Shown piece after piece: positions 8,416 through 14,407 of a stretch of 20,818 nucleotides of DNA. Below the pieces are notes generated by a model. The model had not been told where the DNA came from. It saw only the letters and a program-made list of their open reading frames with translations, and did not search any database. The first letter of the stretch is position 1, and the number at the start of each line of letters is the position of its first letter. Source of the stretch: a virus; IMG/VR virus record IMGVR_UViG_3300013138_000063, positions 1-20,818 of that record; one strand, given 5' to 3'. Both the position numbers and the translations under genes were made by a program.

Positions 8416-9969
8416 TTAGCCTCCCAAAGCCAAAAACGGGTTCATCGTTTTTCTTTTCTCCACCGATGGTAATTCATCATAATTCATCGGTACAACCAGC
8501 ACATCCGGCATACCGCGTAACGCCCAGTACACCGCATCCATCGCATCATCGTGCCGGTTATTCGGGTATTCCCTCAACTCTTTCCGCAGCTCATTCAAAA
8601 ACGGCGTATCTGCATCCGATATTCTTACACGCATACTTTCCAACCACGGCCCCATCTGCCTTTCTAACCGCTCCATCTTCCCCTTACCACCCGTTTTCAT
8701 CGGTGTGATCTTCAACCCAGGCTTCAACATCAATGCCTGTATAAACTCTTCCCCTTTTCCATCCCCCTCAACTACACAATGCAGCCACCCGGGAAAAGTA
8801 TTCTGCGCCTTCTCCACATACCCCAAAGCCGGTAACATGGTCGTTCTCTCCAATACCCCATCCATCACCACCGCACCGCCCATCGGCATCTTACACACAT
8901 ACGCCAGCGCAAAGTAATCCGTATCCGACTTCACCGCTCCCCCTACATTCCTCATCGAAGAAGCATAATCCACCCCGCCTACAATCGGCCAACTCCCATT
9001 GATCTGTGAAGCAGGAAAGTCATACCACCTGAATACCTGACTATCTGCTTTACTCAAATCCAATAAGTACATCCTCGCAAATTCAATCTTCGCGGACATC
9101 GCCCGCCGTACCTTGATCTCTGCCTCTGGAAACCGAGACGGCCATACACTCTTATAAAACACCCCGTCCATCTCAAACCCTTCCGCACACTCATTTACAA
9201 TCGGCGTCTTTACCCTGATAAACTCATCTAACTCCGTCATCCCCATCACCGGATCATTCTCTTTCCACGGCGTAAATACACAACACAACCAGGCACCCTT
9301 TACAATCGTAGGAAATAAAGTACCCGTCATAATCTTCCTGACCGTCTCCATCTCCTTATCACTCGCCGTATTATTCTCATCCAAAATATCATCAATCAAT
9401 AACATCCCAGTAACACGCTTCCCAATAATCGCCCGGCTCTTATACCCTAACCCAATAAACGTAGGGTCTTTCCGGTCTGAATTGAGCCTGCGCCACTGCC
9501 CATACGGTATATCATCCCGCTTTACCTCATACCCACCCGCTCCCCATCCCTTCTCCATATCCGGTACTACATTCGGAAAACAACTCTTCCACCCTGGGTT
9601 ATTCGCTATGATATCAGCTACCTTCTCGGAATTATCCTGCGCTATATCATCCCCTACCTGTATCGTCAAATACGTCTTTTCAGGCTCTTGCCCAATCCGA
9701 AAACATAAAAACGCCGTCAAAACAGTCGTCTTTGCACTCCCACGAAACGCCTCTATCGCAAAATACTTCCCCACTTCACGCGCTTCATACAACTTCTCTA
9801 TCCACCCACGCGCAAACCGCGTCAACTTCCTCCCCGTTATTACCTCAAAGAACGCCCCAAACCCCTCTACGTTATCATTCTCCCTGGCTACCACAGACAA
9901 TAATAACTCCTCCGTTGCCTTGATCTGCTCCGGAGTCAATGTGCTGATGTATTGTTTGATCTCTTCCAC
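8416..9969 (-). CDS. terL: Terminase large subunit (ATPase-nuclease)
   Basis: 517 aa, the normal size for TerL, which powers DNA packaging and cuts the concatemer. The N-terminal ATPase has a deviant Walker A at 75-82 (FRGSAKTT, lysine K80, alanine where many have glycine) and a Walker B at 189-194 (MLLIDD). The C-terminal RNase H-like nuclease shows three acidic clusters: D334 in VGGVDYASS, E401/D403 in VVEGDGKG, and D474/D475/D478 in NNRHDDAMDAVYWAL. The start is the GTG at 9969: the frame upstream has no ATG, GTG or TTG before a stop, and the ribosome binding site is weak. It is the first gene of the leftward late operon, directly followed by the portal gene. Confidence 0.95.
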   Translation of the reverse strand: MEEIKQYISTLTPEQIKATEELLLSVVARENDNVEGFGAFFEVITGRKLTRFARGWIEKLYEAREVGKYFAIEAFRGSAKTTVLTAFLCFRIGQEPEKTYLTIQVGDDIAQDNSEKVADIIANNPGWKSCFPNVVPDMEKGWGAGGYEVKRDDIPYGQWRRLNSDRKDPTFIGLGYKSRAIIGKRVTGMLLIDDILDENNTASDKEMETVRKIMTGTLFPTIVKGAWLCCVFTPWKENDPVMGMTELDEFIRVKTPIVNECAEGFEMDGVFYKSVWPSRFPEAEIKVRRAMSAKIEFARMYLLDLSKADSQVFRWYDFPASQINGSWPIVGGVDYASSMRNVGGAVKSDTDYFALAYVCKMPMGGAVVMDGVLERTTMLPALGYVEKAQNTFPGWLHCVVEGDGKGEEFIQALMLKPGLKITPMKTGGKGKMERLERQMGPWLESMRVRISDADTPFLNELRKELREYPNNRHDDAMDAVYWALRGMPDVLVVPMNYDELPSVEKRKTMNPFLALGG

Positions 9970-10003
9970 ACTTACAGTATAAGGTTCTACAAGAGACTGT
10001 TTT

Positions 10004-10074
10004 TTTAGATGAATAAGTTTCCGTAACTAATTTAGATTATTATAATTTAGATTATGTTAACCATAACATCTAAA
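10004..10074. promoter_or_regulatory. TTTAGAT box cluster and AT-rich promoter region upstream of terL
   Basis: TTTAGAT occurs at 10004-10010, 10031-10037 and 10046-10052 in the same direction, and inverted as ATCTAAA at 10068-10074. The last two form an imperfect dyad (TTTAG..ATGTTA-ACCA-TAACAT-CTAAA, 10046-10074). A minus-strand TATAAT lies at 10044-10039, but no good -35 is seen at normal spacing. This suggests an activator- or repressor-controlled leftward late promoter. Confidence 0.4.
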
Positions 10075-10312
10075 ATAACGACGTTATTGAGCGAATAGGT
10101 GTCGTATGAAAACTTGGAGAAAAAAATAGGGTGGTAAACGTGCGCACTGCAAGCCAACGGTCTTACCAAGCGTACTACCAACGTGCCCCTACCCTACCGG
10201 CCATGCTGAATTTGCCATGATATTCTGACCATGCTCCGGCTGCATAGGGGTACACACCCCCTGAACGCTGATAGAAACACGCGCAGCTCCGGTCGCATGC
10301 GACACTGACAGG

Positions 10313-10447
10313 ATGTACAAGGTTTCGATAATGTCAATTATCGAAAGCAAGAACGCCGGGAATACCGGGATCCTGTATACCCCCGGGGAGTATATTGCAT
10401 GGGGTGTTGAAGTCTCACGCAGAATGTATCAATGTATCAATGTATAG
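10313..10447 (+). CDS. Doubtful 44-aa ORF in the control region
   Basis: ATG at 10313 to TAG at 10447, beginning MYKVSIMSIIESKNAGNTG and including ILYTPGEYIAWGVEVSRRMY. The amino-acid mix looks protein-like, but the only purine-rich sequence (CAGG) touches the ATG, and the frame runs through two palindromes and into the TGTAT repeats. It may be a small gene, a decayed one, or chance. No family recognised. Confidence 0.2.
   Translation: MYKVSIMSIIESKNAGNTGILYTPGEYIAWGVEVSRRMYQCINV
10323..10346. other. Perfect inverted repeat, 10-bp arms
   Basis: TTTCGATAAT and ATTATCGAAA flank a 4-nt GTCA centre. There is no T-run on either strand, so it is not a typical terminator. Candidate operator or origin element. 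Confidence 0.8.
10376..10394. other. GC-cored inverted repeat
   Basis: TATAC-CCCCGGGG-A-GTATA: a near-perfect dyad 30 bp beyond the larger palindrome. Function unknown; candidate protein-binding site. Confidence 0.55.
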
Positions 10448-10478
10448 ATGTATAGTATCCCATTGTATAGATGTATAG
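10423..10478 (+). repeat. Iteron-like TGTAT array
   Basis: TGTAT occurs at 10425, 10433, 10441 and 10449 (exact 8-bp period), then at 10464 and 10472. The second half of the array is a 17-bp direct repeat (10439-10455 and 10462-10478) with one mismatch. Candidate initiator- or regulator-binding iterons upstream of the clamp-like gene. Confidence 0.7.
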
Positions 10479-10561
10479 CCCGTCTATCGCGCTGACTACC
10501 AACACTAGTGCGATCTATACCGTCGTGGATTAAGACGAATGTCATACCGAAACTATTACAT

Positions 10562-10597
10562 TTGACACTATACCCGGCGCAAACAAAAAATTATACT
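10562..10597 (+). promoter_or_regulatory. Possible rightward promoter of the clamp cassette
   Basis: A consensus TTGACA at 10562-10567 and a TATACT at 10592-10597 precede the first cassette gene. The 24-bp spacing is too long for a standard sigma-70 promoter, so either these are not partners or the promoter needs an activator. Confidence 0.3.
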
Positions 10598-10638
10598 GAG
10601 TTTAACATCAAGAACGATCATTCAGATAGGAGAAAATC

Positions 10639-10725
10639 ATGGATACTACAACGATCATAACTCTTGCAATAGCGATCTTGCTGGTTGCATATTTTACAAT
10701 CAATTTATTACAATCCAAGTTATAA
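10639..10725 (+). CDS. 28-aa single-pass membrane peptide
   Basis: The protein starts MDTTTIITLAIAILLVAYFT and ends in LLQSKL. It is almost entirely one hydrophobic helix (about residues 5-24). The ATG follows a clear ribosome binding site (ATAGGAGAAAATC). It is the first gene of the rightward cassette, 37 nt upstream of the clamp-like gene, and the two share leader sequence (GATCATTCAG versus AATCATTCAT). Function unknown; short single-pass peptides in phages may affect the envelope or exclude other phages, but nothing here shows which. Confidence 0.6.
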   Translation: MDTTTIITLAIAILLVAYFTINLLQSKL

Positions 10726-10762
10726 GATAAGAATAATCATTCATCAGAGAGGATTAATCATC

Positions 10763-11530
10763 ATGTTAGAAACAACAACAAAGATTAATACTGTAACAAA
10801 GATCGACCTAAGTTCAATCGAACAAGTAATTAGGGTTACCGCCGGCCGTAAGAAATTTAACGATATACCAGCAATGGAATATGGTAGATTAGTTAGATTA
10901 TCGCTCGATCAATACGGTTATCACGTCGGTTCTACTGGTACGGATGGTTATCGCGTACATCGCTATTATGATAACGAACCAGTAGTAGAATATGTTTTAA
11001 TCCGATCTGAACTTGCATCCATGATGCTAAAATCCAAGACTGCGCCGTGGAGCTATTATAACGGCCGTATATCCGATGGGGTATCGGAGTATCCGACATG
11101 TGATGGTGTGGTATATCCTGATACCGATTCTTGGATTAACTCGTGGACTGAAAAGTTTTCCGATACAATCTATATCGACTATCACATGTGCAATAAAATT
11201 TTTACTCTTGCAGAGGTATATAGTCGTAGTAAGGGTATACATGCCTTTGTTATTGATATCACCGATACGTCAATTAATATTGACGTTGTATCGTATGATG
11301 GGGCTTACCGAACCGACTTTACGCCGGTTGCTATGAATGCCTTATCATTACCTATTCCCGATCTATTCGCACATAACCCTTGCAAATTCATAATCAACGT
11401 TAAGTATATACGTGATGCACTGAGGATAAAAGGTAATTATAAAATGAATTATTGTAGTGACAATCCAAATGCTCCGATTGTTATTAATATAAATCATTTC
11501 AAGGCGCTTATCATGCCTATACGATCATAG
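10763..11530 (+). CDS. Sliding-clamp-like protein with DnaN domains II and III only
   Basis: 255 aa from the ATG at 10763, which follows AGAGAGGATTAATCATC; the frame opens earlier (10685) but that start has no ribosome binding site. Landmarks match bacterial beta clamp (DnaN) in order: TDGYRVH at 60-66 (DnaN domain II has TDGHRL), followed by VLIRSELASMML; YPDTDSWI at 118-125 (DnaN has FPDYxxVIP at the II-III border); NVKYIRDAL at 212-220 (DnaN N-x-x-YL-x-DAL); and the C-terminal LIMPIRS (DnaN VMPMRL). By my recollection of E. coli DnaN (366 aa, TDGHRL near 172), spacing from the motif to the C-terminus agrees, so the missing part is domain I. A two-domain subunit would have to close a ring as a trimer (like PCNA), pair with another protein, or act as a decoy or inhibitor of the host clamp. 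Homology is read by eye. Confidence 0.7.
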   Translation: MLETTTKINTVTKIDLSSIEQVIRVTAGRKKFNDIPAMEYGRLVRLSLDQYGYHVGSTGTDGYRVHRYYDNEPVVEYVLIRSELASMMLKSKTAPWSYYNGRISDGVSEYPTCDGVVYPDTDSWINSWTEKFSDTIYIDYHMCNKIFTLAEVYSRSKGIHAFVIDITDTSINIDVVSYDGAYRTDFTPVAMNALSLPIPDLFAHNPCKFIINVKYIRDALRIKGNYKMNYCSDNPNAPIVININHFKALIMPIRS

Positions 11531-11538
11531 ACACGTGC

Positions 11539-11606
11539 ATATGGTAACCCGTAGGGGGCGGGTTATTAATAATCAAATAACCATATAAGAGAGGATGGTA
11601 ATTATG
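11539..11606 (+). promoter_or_regulatory. Structured 5' leader, copy 1
   Basis: AACCCGTAGGGGGCGGGTT (11546-11564) forms a 6-bp hairpin with a TAGGGGG loop. Downstream, ACCAT (11580-11584) can pair with ATGGT (11595-11599), placing the AGAGAGG ribosome binding site in the loop. ATATGGT (11539-11545) can instead pair with ACCATAT (11580-11586). The same module, with identical 58-nt distance to the ATG, precedes the next gene. Confidence 0.65.
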
Positions 11607-11981
11607 AAAGCCATAATCAACGTACAAACCGAAAACGATCTAGAAGCCGAGGTACAGGATATGATTAACAATCAGGGATACGATGACTTTGCTACGTTTA
11701 TACATGATCTAGAATATGGTGGGTGCAAGTCAGGAATCATAGACGGTTTGATTACGTATGCAGATACCTCAGCATTTTACGATCGGCACGAAGATGACAT
11801 TAAGGTTCTGCTGGATTATACCATGAAAGCCTACGGGTATAACTGCATATTGGACATGATCGCCGGGGTGGATTTGCTGGCGCAGACAAAGTATTCTAAA
11901 AACATGTTGGCATGGTTCGCCTTTGAAGAGACATGTAATACCCTTGCGGTCCGGCTGGAATGCGATCCAAAGTTTCACTAG
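11604..11981 (+). CDS. Conserved-looking phage protein of unknown function (125 aa)
   Basis: Starts MKAIINVQTENDLEAEVQDM and ends near NMLAWFAFEETCNTLAVRLE. The start at 11604 is chosen over 11595 because AGAGAGG (11588-11594) is well spaced from it and directly abuts 11595, and because the next gene has the same arrangement. The protein is acidic, soluble and mostly helical, with no membrane segment. The pattern of an N-terminal (V/Q)TENDL start, a central TYADTSAFYDRHEDDI segment and a C-terminal LLAWFxFEE-like motif recalls small uncharacterised phage/plasmid proteins (I think DUF7222), from memory only. No catalytic motif seen. Lies in the clamp cassette behind a structured leader. Confidence 0.75.
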   Translation: MKAIINVQTENDLEAEVQDMINNQGYDDFATFIHDLEYGGCKSGIIDGLITYADTSAFYDRHEDDIKVLLDYTMKAYGYNCILDMIAGVDLLAQTKYSKNMLAWFAFEETCNTLAVRLECDPKFH

Positions 11982-11985
11982 CAAT

Positions 11986-12046
11986 AACCCGTAGGGGGCG
12001 GGTTCCAAATAAATTTATAACCATATCAGAGAGGATGGTAATTATG
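11986..12046 (+). promoter_or_regulatory. Structured 5' leader, copy 2
   Basis: It repeats copy 1: the same AACCCGTAGGGGGCGGGTT hairpin (11986-12004), a 22-nt AT-rich spacer of equal length but different first half, and the same ATAACCATAT plus AGAGAGGATGGTAATT before the ATG. The ACCAT/ATGGT pairing with the ribosome binding site in the loop is kept; the upstream ATATGGT is absent. Confidence 0.65.
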
Positions 12047-12466
12047 TCAGCATTTGTCGTAAATAAAAAACACGTTTTAGAAATTGTTAGGTTCTTGGAA
12101 AACCACGGGTCAGAACTTGGTAACAGAATTACAGTTTCCGGGGTTGATTATTCTACCTGCAATAGCCATGATCTATTAACTCTATGCAATATTTTATATG
12201 CAGAAAACGTCCGTTCCGTATGCTATAAATATAGCGACGAGCGCGCGGAAACATACGGCATAATCGATACCTATACTTCTGTGGCGGAGACAATCAGCCC
12301 GGCACAGTGTATTATGTCTTTGAGATGCCTTGATTACCAGTCTTGCGAAACTGATGACTGGGAGACCACCGGCGCAAAACATATTATTGACCTGATAGAG
12401 TATGTAGCTATTAATCGTTTGATCGGTAAAGTACAAATGGAAAAGCTGGAATGGGAATTAAGATAA
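12044..12466 (+). CDS. Conserved-looking mobile-element protein of unknown function (140 aa)
   Basis: Starts MSAFVVNKKHVLEIVRFLEN. The frame opens upstream at 11960, but the leader module and AGAGAGG point to the ATG at 12044. It contains ENVRSVCYKYSDERAETY and, later, a CLDYQSCETDDWE segment. Proteins with an MSAF(I/V)V start, ENVRSV and YQSCE motifs occur widely in plasmids and prophages as uncharacterised proteins; this is from memory. Soluble, mixed alpha/beta, no membrane segment, no identified active site. Function unknown. It shares its leader with the gene before it, so the two are probably controlled together. Confidence 0.75.
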   Translation: MSAFVVNKKHVLEIVRFLENHGSELGNRITVSGVDYSTCNSHDLLTLCNILYAENVRSVCYKYSDERAETYGIIDTYTSVAETISPAQCIMSLRCLDYQSCETDDWETTGAKHIIDLIEYVAINRLIGKVQMEKLEWELR

Positions 12467-12481
12467 CAGAAAGGGTGTATT

Positions 12482-12706
12482 ATGTCAGAACTCGAACATG
12501 AACTACTTACCATACCGCAATCGCTTGTATATGCACGGAAGGTAGGGGCCGTGATATCGTACTCCGGGCTAAAATGCGCCTGTCAAGAGGGACACGTTCC
12601 AGGCGCCCGGAAGTTGGGAAGGGACTGGGTCATCCCTTACTTGGGATTACTCCAATACTTGATCAATCGGCCGAAACGCGGTCCGAAAAGAATCATAACC
12701 AGCTAA
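12482..12706 (+). CDS. Small excisionase/MerR-like DNA-binding protein
   Basis: 74 aa. The segment LKCACQEGHVPGARKLGRDWVIPYLGLL followed by RPKRGPK has the look of a winged-helix excisionase-type domain: a recognition helix, then a G(A)RKLGRDW wing and a basic tail. A ribosome binding site GAAAGGG precedes the ATG. It is the last gene of the rightward cassette and lies 1.5 kb from attP, convergent with the integrase operon. It is therefore a candidate recombination directionality factor, though a plain transcription regulator is equally possible. Confidence 0.65.
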   Translation: MSELEHELLTIPQSLVYARKVGAVISYSGLKCACQEGHVPGARKLGRDWVIPYLGLLQYLINRPKRGPKRIITS

Positions 12707-12712
12707 CCCTAT

Positions 12713-12728
12713 CGTGTTATGTGACACG
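12713..12728. terminator. Hairpin between convergent genes
   Basis: CGTGTT-ATGT-GACACG, flanked by CCC and GGG, lies in the 26-bp gap between the excisionase-like gene and the minus-strand gene ending at 12733. There is no long T-run on either side (only CTTTAATCTT), so it is at best a weak bidirectional terminator. Confidence 0.4.
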
Positions 12729-12732
12729 GGCT

Positions 12733-13281
12733 TTAATCTTCCTCGATGATCTCACCGTCTATCACGTTCCGCTGTCGGATCATGGACAACATCTCACGGG
12801 CTATATCCTGTGAGATGTTGACTTGTATCCCGTCGGTTTGCTCTTTATACCGCCTGTCCCGTAGCAGGCCGGCCGCGCCAAAAATGAACTTCGCCGCCTC
12901 TATGCTGTCCCGGTTCCCGCCGTCCAGGGCAATCTGGATGATCCTCCCAGCGATACTATCGGCACCGCCCTCCCAGTTGACATGCTGGGTGTGATGCGCC
13001 AGGGCCCCCCGGACAATTTCTTGTGCCCGCCGCTGGAAAAACTCACCCTTGACCTCACCCTGGTTATCTTTGGTGATCGCCCAAGCACCGCCTTTGGGAG
13101 CCCCCTTTACAAATGCCCCCGTAACCGTATCGAGAATCGCCCCAGATGCCAAAACCCGCTGGTGCTCCGGTTCCTCTACCGAGATTCTGACAATTTCACC
13201 CGTGGCCGCCAGCTTGATATCCCGTATGATCGGGTGGCCATGAGTACCCACTTCTATCACTCCGTCTGTTTTTTCTTCCAT
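12733..13281 (-). CDS. Possible terminase small subunit
   Basis: 182 aa. The N-terminal part contains GAILDTVTGAFVKGAPKGG; the middle is basic and helical (QRRAQEIVRGALAHH); the C-terminal half has SIEAAKFIFGAAGLLRDRRY and a helical end with IARE and EMLSMI. A helical core with an EAA-x-FIF-type segment resembles some small phage DNA-packaging proteins, but no diagnostic motif is present, so TerS is inferred from size, look and lack of another candidate. It starts 7 nt after the integrase stop, without a good ribosome binding site, suggesting co-transcription with the integrase. If it is TerS, it is separated from TerL by the opposite-facing clamp cassette. Alternatively it is an unrelated hypothetical protein. 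Confidence 0.35.
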   Translation of the reverse strand: MEEKTDGVIEVGTHGHPIIRDIKLAATGEIVRISVEEPEHQRVLASGAILDTVTGAFVKGAPKGGAWAITKDNQGEVKGEFFQRRAQEIVRGALAHHTQHVNWEGGADSIAGRIIQIALDGGNRDSIEAAKFIFGAAGLLRDRRYKEQTDGIQVNISQDIAREMLSMIRQRNVIDGEIIEED

Positions 13282-13288
13282 GAATTTA

Positions 13289-14164
13289 TTATAACTGGTC
13301 GCCGGGGCTGTATCGTGCCGCCAGCCGTAGATCGTCCTCGGTCTGCTTTAAGTATCTGCGCAGGATTTGTAGATCAGCATGACCCATTAACAATTGCAGG
13401 GTATAAATATCCATCCCGGAACGCAAGCAGTTTAATGCGTATGACCTCCGGAAGGCGTGGGGATACCAAACCCTGATTTTAGCCCGCTTGCATAGTCGGG
13501 CCAGTAAGTGCTGAATACCGCCGCTTGTGTAATAGGTTCCATAGCGATTGACGAATAGCGCCGGGTGGGTGTCGGTTCTGGTTTCCAGATATAGGCGCAC
13601 CGCTTTTCTTGCAGCGGATCCCAAAAACACCTTCCGGGGCTGATGGTTTTTCGTGTCTGTAAGCTGGGTCTCCCCGGAGATGGCATCATATTGTAGCCGG
13701 GTGAGTACAGACCATTCCCGCGCCCGGATGCCAGTATCGTATAGAAAAAGAATGATAGCTTTTTCTTTGACGTTCGCTATTGATAGTAGACTTTTGATAT
13801 CCGAGATTGGCACCGGGTCGAGCCGTTCAGGAACAGGATTTTTCAGCCTGATCTTACGGATCGCCGTAGTGTGATCGGTTTCCAATTCGTACCAGCGTAA
13901 AAATGACCGCATACACCGGAATGCCGCATGAACGCCCCCAGGATTATGGCTCTTTTGCAGGTGCAGGATGTACTCTCTCAAAACATCCGCGGATAACTGA
14001 TCCATGTCATAGATGCCGTGATCCTCGCACCAGTAAACCCAGGGTAGCAGTTTCTTCGTGTAGAAGTTGATCGTTCCGGGAGATCTGTCGAGTAGAGATC
14101 GTAAATAAGATTCACAGAATAAAATAATCCGTTGCTCCAAAATGGTATGTTCCGTCAGGGTCAT
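13289..14164 (-). CDS. int: Tyrosine integrase
   Basis: 291 aa from the ATG at 14164 (MTLTEHTILE), preceded by GGGGG 6 nt upstream; a longer form from 14194 is possible but would run through an attP arm repeat. The N-terminal SAM-like core-binding domain spans about residues 5-105 and the catalytic domain about 118-285. Catalytic residues visible in 291-aa numbering are R147 in TGIRARE, a lysine near 172-178 in TKNHQPRK, H236-x-x-R239 in HAFRRS, H262 in LMGHAD and nucleophile Y271 in LRRYLK. It catalyses phage integration and, with a directionality factor, excision. attP lies directly upstream. One arm-type repeat covers the ribosome binding site, so integrase binding could limit its own synthesis. 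Confidence 0.95.
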   Translation of the reverse strand: MTLTEHTILEQRIILFCESYLRSLLDRSPGTINFYTKKLLPWVYWCEDHGIYDMDQLSADVLREYILHLQKSHNPGGVHAAFRCMRSFLRWYELETDHTTAIRKIRLKNPVPERLDPVPISDIKSLLSIANVKEKAIILFLYDTGIRAREWSVLTRLQYDAISGETQLTDTKNHQPRKVFLGSAARKAVRLYLETRTDTHPALFVNRYGTYYTSGGIQHLLARLCKRAKIRVWYPHAFRRSYALNCLRSGMDIYTLQLLMGHADLQILRRYLKQTEDDLRLAARYSPGDQL

Positions 14165-14170
14165 TTTATA

Positions 14171-14354
14171 CCCCCATATATACGGAATATCCACTGTGTG
14201 ACCCCCACATATACGGCTTTTTTTATTGTGGCGAGGGTGGGATTTGAACCCACAACCAATGGCTTATGAGTCCACTGCTCCACCGTTGAGCTTTTTGCGT
14301 ATAGTATTGCGTATATATGGGGGATAGTCATTGTGTACCCCCCATATATAGCGG
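14171..14354. other. attP: attP: tRNA core flanked by arm-type repeats
   Basis: Four copies of a CCCCCATATATACGG-type sequence flank a tRNA fragment: 14171-14185 (CCCCCATATATACGG), 14202-14216 (CCCCCACATATACGG), 14309-14323 (inverted, GCGTATATATGGGGG) and 14339-14354 (CCCCCATATATAGCGG). Three of them are preceded by similar sequence (TCATTTTATA, CACTGTGTGA, CATTGTGTAC). The arrangement, two copies on each side of a core and next to int, is that of integrase arm-binding sites. Confidence 0.8.
14229..14291 (-). other. 3' fragment of a tRNA-Met(CAT)-like gene (attP core)
   Basis: Read on the minus strand it has a D-arm (GCTC-AACGGTG-GAGC), an anticodon loop CTCATAA with anticodon CAT, a T-arm (GTGGG-TTCAAAT-CCCAC) and the 3' acceptor strand CCTCGCC plus discriminator A. 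The 5' acceptor strand (expected GGCGAGG) is missing; ACGCAAA stands there instead. It is therefore not a working tRNA. Phages that integrate in the 3' part of a tRNA gene carry such a copy so the host gene is rebuilt. CAT could denote elongator Met or Ile2. Confidence 0.85.
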
Positions 14355-14407
14355 TTTTTCACAATTCTGACTTAAATATAGTCCATTGTACCAAGTTTCT
14401 TTAAGGT

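Larger units (their letters stand above)
9970..10638. other. Control region between divergent operons
   Basis: About 670 bp with no secure gene. It separates the leftward packaging operon from the rightward clamp cassette. It holds repeated TTTAGAT boxes near the TerL side, a GGGG/CCCC hairpin (10247-10260), three spaced CCATG boxes (about 10200-10235), a perfect 10-bp-arm palindrome, a GC-cored palindrome and an array of TGTAT repeats. It could combine promoters for both operons with a replication origin; none of these functions is proven by sequence alone. Confidence 0.6.

Noticed and set aside
10423-10478. CRISPR array
   Set aside because: Units are 8 bp, repeated back to back without spacers.
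10685-10762. Longer N-terminus of the clamp-like protein (start at 10685)
   Set aside because: No ribosome binding site, overlap with the 28-aa gene, and the extra residues read through the true leader of the ATG at 10763.
14229-14291. Functional tRNA gene
   Set aside because: The 5' acceptor strand does not pair with the 3' strand (ACGCAAA versus CCTCGCC), so the molecule cannot fold as a complete tRNA.
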